From: Ruminococcaceae bacterium UBA3329 | Lineage (GTDB): Bacteria > Bacillota > Clostridia > Oscillospirales > Acutalibacteraceae | Length of the DNA: 11,360 nt | Assembly: GCA_002361875.1 (NCBI GenBank) | Contig: DERX01000002.1 | Coordinates: forward strand, 1 to 11,360 | Direction: 5' to 3' | Part shown: positions 1-7,262 of the stretch, piece after piece | Layout of the letters: each line of letters opens with the position of its first letter | How positions within the stretch are numbered: the stretch's first letter is position 1 | Translations under genes and position numbers: made by a program | The notes under the pieces: generated by a model | The model's database searches: none | What the model saw: the letters and a program-made list of their open reading frames with translations, nothing else | What the model was told of the DNA's origin: nothing

Positions 1-37
1 AATAAACCAATAATATATTCTTTTACGGAGGAATAGT

Positions 38-2041
38 ATGAGTGATAATAATTCTCTTAATGAAAAATATCAAAAATTCGAGTTCGAAAAAATAAATACA
101 GACGAAATTGAAGAACAGGCCAAAAATCAAACGCAGAAAAAAGAAAAAAAGAAGAAAGAACCTAAAGAGAAAAAGGTAAAAGAGCCGAAAGCTCCAAAGG
201 AAAAGAAATCTAAAGAGAAAGAGCCGAAACCACCGAAAGAGAAGAAGGTAAAAGAGTCGAAACCACCGAAGGAAAAGAAGGTTAAGGAACCGAAACCTCC
301 GAAAGAGCCAAAGAATAAAAAGTATTTTCATAAAAAAAGTGCGGAAGATAATGTTTCCGTACAGGAAAACGATGAGAACAGCAATATAAATGAAAAATTT
401 GTAAAGGCTTACGAAGAGGCTTTGCGCTCGGGTGAGACTGAAAAAGAGCCTTTGGCAGAGGGAAAACTTTCAGCGCAGGAAAATCTCTCGACAGAAGAAA
501 AATCTGTGGAAGAAGAAAAGTCTTTGGAAAATCAGGTACCCGAGAAAACGGAAGCACCCGCAAAGACCGGCAGACAAAGAGAAGAGATAGTCATTGAGAT
601 AGAAAAAACAAAAAAGAAAAAAAACAAAAAGGCGAAAAAGGCCGATAAAGAAAATTTGCTTAAGGAGACGAAAAAGAAAAAGCCGAAAAAAGAAAAAAAG
701 AAGCGTGAGCCCTTGCAGAAAAAGGACTTTGCTACAATTGCCGTTTCAGTTGTGGCAATACTTCTTGCCTCTTGTACGGGATTTTTTGCATATTTTAATT
801 CACGCACCGACGAAAGAAAGATTGAGATAGTCTCCAAGGCTTCGTTTTTGGGTAAAATCTTCCCTCAATATGTTGTAAATCCGGAAGAGGAAGGAAAGGC
901 TTATGAAAAGTATAAGCTTTCCGACATCCAAATTACACGCAACGGTATTTATACAAACCTTATGCAGACAGATTTTTCAGGCGTCTTTTACGGCATAAAC
1001 AGTGACTATTCTGTTCAGTATTATCAATATAAAAATAATAAAATAGTTCCTGTTAAAAATACCGATTCCATTAACCTTAAGGTGGATATGGGCAGTGCAA
1101 CGCTGGATGTTAAAATGGACTATATAAAAGGTGACGGTTATGTTTCCGGAATAGGTGTGTTCACTGCAGACAAAGACAAGGATGCAAATTATTTTTACGA
1201 TTTAGTAGTATTTAAGCTTACCACCTTGCCGGAGCAATACAGACAGGACGGACACGCACTTTTGTTGGCAACAACAAGCAAGTCGGCGCTCGAAACTGAC
1301 AATATTCTGTGGACAGAAAGCTTTGATGTTAACCTTAACAACGGAACATCTACAAGATTTTTAAAGGTAATAAACAGGACGATTGACGAAAGAGGCGCCG
1401 GTGTTTCGGACTTCTGCATCTTAAATAAAGCCGGCTACAGAACAGCAAGTCAAGCTGTACCGTTTATTTCTTCACGTGAATATCCGGTAGGCTCGGGTAT
1501 GCAGGATATTTTCGTTAAAAACGGAAATAAAGAAGAGCTTTTGGCGTCTGATGTATATGGAAAATATTTGACGGTTTCCGGAGATAAGATTGTGTATCTC
1601 CGCAAAACAACAACAGGCTTTGATGTAATTCATAATACGGACGGAACAGAGGAGGTCTTTCGCTCGTTTTACGGATTTGTTGATGCAAAATACACGGTAA
1701 ATGACAGATATATTTTCAGTAAAGAGGACGGCCGGCTTTATGATATTGTTGACGGAAAGGAATATTCGCTTATAGGCTATTCCATGAATTCTAATTCATT
1801 CGTTGTAAGCGGAAGATATGTTGTAATGATGGGCACTGTTAAAAATGCAGTTGACTATCAAATTCATATTTTTGACTTGCAGACCGGTGAATATGTTAAA
1901 TTCAAGGATAATAACTATGCGCCTCACGGAACATTGTGCTTTATTGATGATAAGACCGTACTTTACACGGCGGTTGAGCCAAATCAGGGTTATGAATATG
2001 TAATACTCGATATTGAAAAGGCTTTTAATCTTAATAAATAA
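38..2041 (+). CDS. Unrecognised single-pass membrane protein with Lys-rich repeat N-terminus and large extracytoplasmic domain
   Basis: I do not recognise this 667-residue protein. Residues 1-230 are highly charged and probably disordered: a Lys/Glu/Pro tract with 11-residue repeats (about 38-95), a Glu-rich stretch (105-170), and a second polylysine cluster (191-223). A single hydrophobic segment (231-253) follows directly after the basic cluster. By the positive-inside rule this puts the N-terminus in the cytoplasm and about 410 residues outside. The outer part (254-667) is rich in short beta-like stretches with recurring Gly/Asp turns (for example near 540-660, GRLYDIVDGKEYS and IHIFDLQTGEYV). 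This recalls beta-propeller or TolB/DPP-IV-like blades, but I cannot assign a family. The ATG at 38 has GGAGG at 27-31, six bases upstream. No terminator is visible after the stop. The basic tail could bind nucleic acid or acidic partners, but that is speculation. The reading frame is secure; the function is unknown. Confidence 0.9.
   Translation: MSDNNSLNEKYQKFEFEKINTDEIEEQAKNQTQKKEKKKKEPKEKKVKEPKAPKEKKSKEKEPKPPKEKKVKESKPPKEKKVKEPKPPKEPKNKKYFHKKSAEDNVSVQENDENSNINEKFVKAYEEALRSGETEKEPLAEGKLSAQENLSTEEKSVEEEKSLENQVPEKTEAPAKTGRQREEIVIEIEKTKKKKNKKAKKADKENLLKETKKKKPKKEKKKREPLQKKDFATIAVSVVAILLASCTGFFAYFNSRTDERKIEIVSKASFLGKIFPQYVVNPEEEGKAYEKYKLSDIQITRNGIYTNLMQTDFSGVFYGINSDYSVQYYQYKNNKIVPVKNTDSINLKVDMGSATLDVKMDYIKGDGYVSGIGVFTADKDKDANYFYDLVVFKLTTLPEQYRQDGHALLLATTSKSALETDNILWTESFDVNLNNGTSTRFLKVINRTIDERGAGVSDFCILNKAGYRTASQAVPFISSREYPVGSGMQDIFVKNGNKEELLASDVYGKYLTVSGDKIVYLRKTTTGFDVIHNTDGTEEVFRSFYGFVDAKYTVNDRYIFSKEDGRLYDIVDGKEYSLIGYSMNSNSFVVSGRYVVMMGTVKNAVDYQIHIFDLQTGEYVKFKDNNYAPHGTLCFIDDKTVLYTAVEPNQGYEYVILDIEKAFNLNK
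182..319 (+). repeat. 33-bp in-frame tandem repeats encoding EPKPPKEKKVK units
   Basis: Four 11-residue units lie at residues 49-59, 62-72, 73-83 and 84-94 of the first gene (EPKAPKEKKSK, EPKPPKEKKVK, ESKPPKEKKVK, EPKPPKEPKNK). Two extra residues separate the first unit from the second. A partial unit precedes them at about residue 38. The DNA of units two to four is similar but not identical, with synonymous changes, so the array is not a very recent expansion. Such arrays can change copy number by slippage or recombination. Confidence 0.85.
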
Positions 2042-2152
2042 GAATGAACGGCAAAACTTGACGAATTATTTGTGCAAAATGTTGTATTTAGTCGAAACTT
2101 TGTGTACTGAACTGTGAAAAGTGTAAAAAGTTAATAAAATGTAAAAAAACAC

Positions 2153-2181
2153 TTGCAATTCGTTTTATTCCGTGATAAAAT
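2153..2181 (+). promoter_or_regulatory. Sigma-A-type promoter of the 5S rRNA gene
   Basis: A -35 element TTGCAA (2153-2158) and a -10 element TAAAAT (2176-2181) are separated by exactly 17 bp, predicting transcription from about 2188, 29 bases before the mature 5S. The preceding stretch 2042-2152 is A-rich with no convincing gene or terminator hairpin. Confidence 0.65.
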
Positions 2182-2192
2182 ACCTCTTGCAT

Positions 2193-2216
2193 TCGTGAGG
2201 TACACAAGTTTCACGA
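2193..2216 (+). promoter_or_regulatory. Hairpin in the 5S precursor leader, abutting the mature 5' end
   Basis: TCGTGA (2193-2198) is perfectly complementary to TCACGA (2211-2216), and two G-U pairs can extend the stem inward. The hairpin ends exactly one base before the predicted first base of 5S rRNA. It may help leader folding or processing, for example by RNase M5, the usual Firmicute 5S maturase. The processing role is inferred. Confidence 0.4.
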
Positions 2217-2331
<115 letters not shown>

Positions 2332-2340
2332 ATAAACCGA

Positions 2341-2374
2341 AGCGTCCATCCAATAGGGTGGGCGTTTTATTTTG
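2341..2374 (+). terminator. Rho-independent terminator of the 5S rRNA gene
   Basis: An 11-bp stem (AGCGTCCATCC with GGGTGGGCGTT, including three G-U pairs) closes an AATA loop at 2352-2355 and is followed by a U-rich run from 2365. It starts nine bases after the mature 3' end. Confidence 0.85.
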
Positions 2375-2407
2375 CTTAAGCTGAAAGAACTCGGACACAA
2401 TGTGCCG

Positions 2408-2436
2408 TTTAAAACCGTATCGGGTTTGGTTTTAAA
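2408..2436 (+). repeat. Perfect 9-bp inverted repeat, TTTAAAACC / GGTTTTAAA
   Basis: The arms 2408-2416 and 2428-2436 are perfect complements around an 11-base spacer. It lies between the 5S terminator and the mreB promoter. It may be an AT-rich hairpin or a protein-binding site; its function is unknown. Confidence 0.5.
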
Positions 2437-2453
2437 TAAAATTTTAACATTTG

Positions 2454-2480
2454 CAGGTATTGTATAATACCTGTTTTTTT
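2454..2480 (+). terminator. Terminator-like palindrome overlapping the mreB promoter
   Basis: CAGGTATT (2454-2461) and AATACCTG (2466-2473) form a perfect 8-bp stem with a GTAT loop, followed by seven T (2474-2480). This matches an intrinsic terminator and could be a backup for 5S transcription. The right end of the palindrome also covers the presumed -35 and spacer of the next promoter, so an operator role is an alternative. Confidence 0.55.
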
Positions 2481-2488
2481 GTTATAAT
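2460..2488 (+). promoter_or_regulatory. Probable promoter of the mreBCD-mrdA operon (extended -10)
   Basis: TATAAT at 2483-2488 is preceded by TGT (2480-2482), giving an extended -10. A weak -35 TTGTAT (2460-2465) is 17 bp upstream. The predicted start is near 2495, leaving a leader of about 70 bases. It contains the 10-bp palindrome ATCTATAGAT at 2494-2503. Another TATAAT at 2463-2468 lies inside the hairpin and has no good -35. Confidence 0.6.
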
Positions 2489-2563
2489 AGATCATCTATA
2501 GATATATTTTGGTTATAAATGCTGTCTGCACAGCGAAGTACATAAAGACGGGAGTTTATAAAA

Positions 2564-3553
2564 ATGCTTTTTGCACAGGATATCGGAATTGATTTCGGCA
2601 CAGCTAATACAAGAGTTTACCTTAAGGGCAAGGGAATTGTTATCCGTGAACCCTCTGTTGTTGCCGTCACAACTAAGGACAATCCTCCTGCTGTTGTGGC
2701 AATAGGAAACGAGGCCAAAGAAATGATAGGCAGAACGCCCGGCTCCGTTACCGCTGTTAAGCCTTTAAAGGACGGTGTTATCGCCGACATTGAAATAACT
2801 TCGGATATGCTTAAGGAATTTATTAAAATGGCTGTAAAGCATTCGCCTTTTTCAAGGGCAAGAGTGCTTATTTCTGTTCCGTCCGGCATTACAGAGGTTG
2901 AGCGCAAGGCTGTTTATGACGCCGCGAGAAACGCAGGTGCCAAATATGCGGCTTTAATAAGCGAACCGCTTGCCGCCGCAATGGGAGCGGGTCTTAACAT
3001 TTCGGACGCTGTGGGTAATATGATTGTAAATATCGGTTCGGGCACAACCGAAATAGCTGTAGTTTCATACCGTGATATTGTTTCGTCAAAGTCAATCCGC
3101 ACGGCAGGCGACAGGCTTGACGAGGCTATTGTTGAATACATCAGTAAAAAGCACAATGTGCTTATCGGTGAGCGTACTGCCGAGGAAATAAAAATTAAAA
3201 TCGGTTCTGCCTGCCCCTATGACGGCGAGGGCGCAATGGATGTTCGTGGCAGAGGACTTATTGACGGCTTGCCGCAAAATGTTGAAATTACTTCTGAGGA
3301 TGTGCGTGAAGCACTTTACGACAGCCTTAAGCAAATTCTTGAAACCATACGTTCTACTCTTGAAATTACACCGCCTGAACTTTTGGCGGACATTGTGGAT
3401 AACGGAATAATGCTTACAGGCGGAGTAGCGCTTCTTAGGGGCATTGACAGATTTATTTCCGAGGAAACAAAAATTCCCGTGCACATTGCGGGTGAGCCGC
3501 TTGACAGTGTTGTATCGGGAATCGGTATGTGTCTTGAAAGAGGTACAGTATAA
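2564..3553 (+). CDS. mreB: Actin-like rod-shape protein MreB, with altered phosphate-2 motif
   Basis: MreB is the bacterial actin that polymerises on the inner membrane face and guides the lateral-wall elongation complex. At 329 residues it has the usual family length. Phosphate-1 motif IDFGTANT is at 9-16, the SVPSGITEVERKAV block is near 104-117, SEPLAAA retains the conserved Glu134, and the adenosine-binding LTGGVALLRG is at 284-293. The phosphate-2 motif reads NIGSGTTE (156-163) where the family normally has DIGGGTTE or D. The usual Mg-coordinating Asp is Asn156, and a Gly is replaced by Ser159. This may be a paralogue with altered ATPase, or simply a lineage variant. The start ATG has GGGAG at 2550-2554, nine bases upstream. 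It is followed 58 bp later by mreC with no terminator, so it heads the mreBCD-mrdA operon. Mbl or MreBH naming cannot be excluded. Confidence 0.95.
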   Translation: MLFAQDIGIDFGTANTRVYLKGKGIVIREPSVVAVTTKDNPPAVVAIGNEAKEMIGRTPGSVTAVKPLKDGVIADIEITSDMLKEFIKMAVKHSPFSRARVLISVPSGITEVERKAVYDAARNAGAKYAALISEPLAAAMGAGLNISDAVGNMIVNIGSGTTEIAVVSYRDIVSSKSIRTAGDRLDEAIVEYISKKHNVLIGERTAEEIKIKIGSACPYDGEGAMDVRGRGLIDGLPQNVEITSEDVREALYDSLKQILETIRSTLEITPPELLADIVDNGIMLTGGVALLRGIDRFISEETKIPVHIAGEPLDSVVSGIGMCLERGTV

Positions 3554-3611
3554 TTGTTTGTCTGTTTTCAGTTTAGGGCAAATTTTATTAAATTAAAGCG
3601 GAGGAAGAACA

Positions 3612-4445
3612 TTGAGAAACTTTTTTAAAGGAACAACATTTAAAGTTTTAACTGCTGTAGCGGTAATTCTTGTTGCAGTGGCGATTTTTGCCGCTGTGTC
3701 TTCTTCAGCGTCTTCCCCGATTACAAGGGCTGTAAGCGTTATCACTGCTCCTTTAGAGAGAGTGGCTTCATACATTTCCTCAAAGGCAGATTCATTTACG
3801 GGCGGGTTTGTATCCGCCGATTCTTACCGCAAAAGGGTTGAGGAGCTTGAATCCCAGGTCGCGGATTACAGAGCGGAGCTTGTGGATTATGAAAATGCTA
3901 AAAAGCAGCTTGAATCTTATGAGCAGTTTTTAGATGTGCGTGAGCAAAATCCCGATTATCAATGGGTTTACTGCACGGTTATAGGAAGAGATTCAGCAGA
4001 TATTTTCAGCTCATTCACATTGAATAAAGGTTCTGCGGACGGAATAGAGGTTAATGACGCTGTAATTTACAGTAATTATTTAATAGGAGTTGTAACTGAG
4101 GTAAATCCTACATCCTGCGTTGTAAGAACGGTAACAGACCCAAGCGTCAACATTGCGGCATATGAAATTCGAACGGGCGAGGTAGGCTATGTTTCGGCAA
4201 GTACAGAGCTTTCGCTTGACGGTAAATGCGCTCTTTCGGGATTGGATAAAAGCACAGCGGTTTCAAAGGGAGGAATAGTTTGCACCTCGGGCACCGGCGG
4301 AATTTTCCCGAAGGACCTTATAATCGGCACGGTCGGGTCCGTTGAGCAAAGCAAAATCGACATCTCTGCCAATGCAGTTTTAGAGCCTGCCGTCAATTCA
4401 AAGGATATAAGCAGTTGTTTTGTAATAACTTCGTTTGGAGAGTAA
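3612..4445 (+). CDS. mreC: Rod-shape-determining protein MreC
   Basis: MreC is a bitopic scaffold outside the membrane that links MreB/MreD to the wall synthases and activates PBP2. The 277-residue product shows a short basic cytoplasmic start, one transmembrane helix (11-30), a coiled coil (about 68-110) for dimerisation, and the double beta-barrel domain (about 115-270). Family signatures are visible: VIGRDSADIFSSFTLNKGSADG, of which the LNKGSADG part is most typical, and TGGIFPKDLIIGTVG near 238-252. The TTG start (3612) is preferred because GGAGG sits at 3600-3604, seven bases upstream, and translation from it gives a normal N-terminus. There is a single intervening base before the mreD ATG, implying translational coupling. 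Confidence 0.95.
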   Translation: MRNFFKGTTFKVLTAVAVILVAVAIFAAVSSSASSPITRAVSVITAPLERVASYISSKADSFTGGFVSADSYRKRVEELESQVADYRAELVDYENAKKQLESYEQFLDVREQNPDYQWVYCTVIGRDSADIFSSFTLNKGSADGIEVNDAVIYSNYLIGVVTEVNPTSCVVRTVTDPSVNIAAYEIRTGEVGYVSASTELSLDGKCALSGLDKSTAVSKGGIVCTSGTGGIFPKDLIIGTVGSVEQSKIDISANAVLEPAVNSKDISSCFVITSFGE

Positions 4446-4446
4446 A

Positions 4447-4974
4447 ATGAATTCCGTAAATAAGACTAAAATAAAAAAATATGCGTTTTATATTTTGCTC
4501 CTGCTGATTGCTCATCTGTTTCAGAATTCCTTGCAGATTTTTCCGGAGCTTTTCGGAGTAAGACCTGTTTTGCTTATTTCGGCAGTGGTTTGTATTGCTA
4601 TGTACGAGGGTGAAATTGCAGGCGCGGCGATTGGACTTTTTGCGGGTGCACTGTGGGACACGGTAACGGTTGCCGCTGACGGCTATAACGCACTGTTTTT
4701 AATGGTGGCATGCGCTTTTTGCGGTGTATTTATGCGTGTTTTTTTAAGAAATAATATTTTAACATATTTGTGGATAAATTCACTTGTAACCGTTTTTTAT
4801 TTTGCAACCTATGTTATTTTCTTAATAACCTCAAGAGGTATTGACGGGGGACTTGGAATTTTCTTCCGATATTATTTGCCTATGGCGGTTTATTCGCTTG
4901 TTTTAACTCCGTTTTGGTATATCGCCGTAAGGGCGGTAAACAGAAAGTTCCCCATAGCGTATATAGAATATTGA
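4447..4974 (+). CDS. mreD: Rod-shape-determining membrane protein MreD
   Basis: MreD is the small polytopic partner of MreC in the elongation complex. The 175-residue protein is very hydrophobic, with about five or six transmembrane segments (roughly 12-31, 38-53, 55-75, 80-99, 104-128 and 139-163). It carries the family-typical loop YEGEIAGAAIGLFAGALWD near residues 53-71. I chose ATG 4447, because GGAGAG at 4437-4442 lies four to six bases upstream. A TTG at 4435 in the same frame would add four residues but overlaps that site and the end of mreC. Sequence divergence in this family is high, so the call rests on the topology, the loop motif and the gene order. Confidence 0.92.
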   Translation: MNSVNKTKIKKYAFYILLLLIAHLFQNSLQIFPELFGVRPVLLISAVVCIAMYEGEIAGAAIGLFAGALWDTVTVAADGYNALFLMVACAFCGVFMRVFLRNNILTYLWINSLVTVFYFATYVIFLITSRGIDGGLGIFFRYYLPMAVYSLVLTPFWYIAVRAVNRKFPIAYIEY

Positions 4975-4996
4975 TTTTTTGAAAGGAGACAGGTTG

Positions 4997-7096
4997 ATGA
5001 AATACAGCTTTAAGGCGCGTGCGTTGGCGGTCATTTTGGCGATAGTATTTTTTGTTTCGATTTTTTGTATTGATTTATTCAAAATTCAAATTGTCGAAAA
5101 AGAAAAATATGCGTCAAAAAAGCTTGGACTTTCATCAAGCACATCAAAAATTACTGCCGTAAGAGGTGAAATTCTCGACAGCAGCGGTAAGGAATTGGTT
5201 TATAATTCTTCATCTAATACAGTTTATTTTGATGCATCGTATTTTCCGAGAGAATCAAAAAAAGAGGAAAGAAATGAAATAGTATCGTCGCTCATAAAGC
5301 TGTTTGAGAGCAAGGGAGCAGATTTTACATCCAATCTGCCGATAGAGCTTTCCGGCGGTGAATTTGTGTTTAAGGCAGATTCACAGTCCGATAAATCATA
5401 TTTAATATCAAAGGATTACTTAAATCTTAATGTTTATGCCACGGCACAGAACTGCTTTGACGCACTCGTTGAATATTATGAGCTTGGGAGCTTTTCAAAA
5501 GAGGAGGCACTGGGGCTTGCATCTGTATACTTTTCAATGAGAAAAGCGGATTTTTCAAAGGCAAATCCCTTTACATTTGCGGAAAATGTACCCGAGGACA
5601 TTGTGCTTATATTAAAAGAGCAAAGCAGATTTTATAAGGGCGTTGAGGTTAAAATTGACACTGTGCGTGAATACTATGACGGAACAATAGCACCTCACAT
5701 TGTTGGATATTATGATTTTCTTAATGCTGACGAATATAAGGCGGTAACAGCGCAGTACAACGAAAAAATGAACAGTGCGGAGTTAAGCGAAGAAGAAAAA
5801 ACGGACTTAAAGCTTCGTGCTTATTCAATAACAGACAAAATCGGTAAATTCGGCATTGAAAATTCAATGGAAGAAACCCTCAGAGGTAAAAACGGTGTTA
5901 TGACAACCGTCACAAATGCCGACGGAACAAAAAACCGAACCGTAACAACAGAGCCGGAGAACGGCGGCAATGTAATTCTTACATTTAAAGCGGATTTTCA
6001 AAAGCAAGTGCAGAATATTCTCTCCGAAAAAATCGGCAGTCTTAAAGACCTTGAAACAGTCGGAGCGGCAGGCAGTGCGGTTGTTATAGATATTAACGAT
6101 TTTTCAGTGCTTGCCTGTGCCACATACCCGTCCTATGACCTTTCAACATATAAGGAGAATGTTGTTGCACTTAATACGGATAAATCCGCGCCTCTTTGGA
6201 ACAGAGCGCTGAGAAGTACTTATGCCCCCGGCTCGACCGTAAAGCCTGCGGTTGCAACTGCGGGTTTGGAAGAGGGAATAGTAACACCCGACACACCCAT
6301 AAAGTGTACGCTCATTTACAGATATTTTAAGGATCAGCCTTTCCAATGCTATAATAACAACGGTCACGCAGGCACTTCGCAAACTGTAGAAACGGCTATT
6401 AAAAATTCCTGCAACATTTATTTTTACGAGGTCGGCAGACAGCTTGGAATCAGCAAAATGGGCGATTATTTCTCGCAGTTCGGGCTTGGCAGAAAAACGG
6501 GTGTTGAATTGACGGAAGCAACAGGCGTAATTGCAGGACCGGAGGAGCGAAAAGCGGCAGGCGGAATCTGGTATCCCGGCGATGTTACTCAGGCGGCAAT
6601 CGGTCAGTCAGACAACCTGTTTACTCCGATTCAGCTTGCGACATATGCAGGTATGCTTGCAAACGGCGGTACAAAATACAGAGCGCATTTCATCAAAGCG
6701 ATAAAATCAGCGGATTATTCCGAGACGCTTTATGAAGCCCAGCCTGAGGTTATGAGTAAGGTGAATATATCGGACTCTACAAAAGCCGCAGTAAAAAGAG
6801 GTATGGTGGCGCTTGGCAGCAGTTACAGAGCTTTTGATTCTCTGCCTTTTTCTGTTGCGTGCAAAACAGGTACTGCACAACGAAAACAAAAGGTAAACGG
6901 AAAGCTTGTTGAATATACAAACGGCTTTATGATTGCTTACGCCCCTGCGGACAATCCGCAAATTGCAATTGCAGTGGCGATTGAAAATACAAAATCTTCA
7001 AGCACAATAACCTGCGTTGCCGAAATCCTAAAAGCGTATTTTGAACAAAAAGAGGGCGTAACCCCGTCACAAACGGTTGGAAATGTTTTAAGATAA
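4997..7096 (+). CDS. mrdA: Penicillin-binding protein 2, elongation-specific D,D-transpeptidase
   Basis: This class B PBP cross-links peptidoglycan in the elongation complex, working with MreC and a SEDS glycosyltransferase (RodA). The 699-residue protein has a membrane anchor (about 7-29), a PBP-dimer/pedestal domain (about 50-320, starting with VRGEILDSSG), and a transpeptidase domain (about 355-685). All three catalytic motifs are present: S413-T-V-K416 with the nucleophilic Ser413, S471-C-N473, and K623-T-G-T626. I chose ATG 4997, with GGAG at 4985-4988 eight bases upstream. A TTG at 4979 in frame adds only six residues and precedes that site. Stop-to-start spacing from mreD is 22 bp, so it is the last gene of the operon. 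No rodA follows here. SpoVD/PbpB-type division PBPs are an alternative on motifs alone, but the context favours PBP2. Confidence 0.94.
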   Translation: MKYSFKARALAVILAIVFFVSIFCIDLFKIQIVEKEKYASKKLGLSSSTSKITAVRGEILDSSGKELVYNSSSNTVYFDASYFPRESKKEERNEIVSSLIKLFESKGADFTSNLPIELSGGEFVFKADSQSDKSYLISKDYLNLNVYATAQNCFDALVEYYELGSFSKEEALGLASVYFSMRKADFSKANPFTFAENVPEDIVLILKEQSRFYKGVEVKIDTVREYYDGTIAPHIVGYYDFLNADEYKAVTAQYNEKMNSAELSEEEKTDLKLRAYSITDKIGKFGIENSMEETLRGKNGVMTTVTNADGTKNRTVTTEPENGGNVILTFKADFQKQVQNILSEKIGSLKDLETVGAAGSAVVIDINDFSVLACATYPSYDLSTYKENVVALNTDKSAPLWNRALRSTYAPGSTVKPAVATAGLEEGIVTPDTPIKCTLIYRYFKDQPFQCYNNNGHAGTSQTVETAIKNSCNIYFYEVGRQLGISKMGDYFSQFGLGRKTGVELTEATGVIAGPEERKAAGGIWYPGDVTQAAIGQSDNLFTPIQLATYAGMLANGGTKYRAHFIKAIKSADYSETLYEAQPEVMSKVNISDSTKAAVKRGMVALGSSYRAFDSLPFSVACKTGTAQRKQKVNGKLVEYTNGFMIAYAPADNPQIAIAVAIENTKSSSTITCVAEILKAYFEQKEGVTPSQTVGNVLR

Positions 7097-7128
7097 AAGG
7101 AATAAAACGGATTTGTAGGTTAAATCTA

Positions 7129-7157
7129 TTGACATATAAATTTGTTTGTTGTATAAT
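7129..7157 (+). promoter_or_regulatory. Perfect consensus promoter for rpsO
   Basis: TTGACA (7129-7134) and TATAAT (7152-7157) are separated by 17 bp, a full match to the housekeeping consensus. The predicted start is near 7164. No terminator is visible between mrdA and this promoter (7097-7128), so mre operon readthrough into rpsO is possible. Confidence 0.9.
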
Positions 7158-7163
7158 ACTAAA

Positions 7164-7262
7164 GCTTTCGGCATTCTCGGAATATGGCGTAAACTTGTTT
7201 GCAAGTGTTCACCTGTCCTTATTCTGCGGTGTGCGAAAAATATATTTAATGAGGTGAAAACA
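7164..7262 (+). promoter_or_regulatory. rpsO 5' leader, candidate S15 autoregulatory RNA
   Basis: The leader of about 99 bases contains small hairpins: ATTC-TCG-GAAT (7174-7184 region), ACTTG-TTTG-CAAGT (about 7192-7205), and a CACC/GGTG pairing near 7210-7232. S15 is known to bind its own leader RNA in several bacteria, with different structures per lineage. I see the hairpins but do not recognise a described leader class. Confidence 0.4.

Noticed and set aside
158..322. Lys-rich repeat DNA as a CRISPR array
   Set aside because: The units are contiguous, in frame and lack spacers; they encode a protein repeat.
23..331. Minus-strand open frame of 102 codons rich in Leu, Phe and Arg
   Set aside because: It is the antisense image of the Lys/Glu repeat region of the first gene; it has no supporting ribosome binding site and the sense frame is better supported.
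728..796. LLASC sequence in the first protein's membrane segment as a lipoprotein lipobox
   Set aside because: It lies after 230 residues and is not part of an N-terminal signal peptide, so lipoprotein processing is unlikely.
2372..2464. Short plus-strand open frame reading KLKELGHNVPFKTVSGLVLN as a gene remnant
   Set aside because: It has only about 31 codons from a TTG, begins in the T-tail of the 5S terminator, has no ribosome binding site, and overlaps the promoter-palindrome region.
3092..3484. 130-codon minus-strand frame inside mreB
   Set aside because: Shadow of the mreB coding frame; composition and lack of start signals do not support a gene.
7146..7262. N-terminal extension of rpsO by 39 codons
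   Set aside because: It would start inside the -10 region of a perfect promoter, ahead of the transcript start; S15 family length and GAGGTG at 7251 support the start at 7263.
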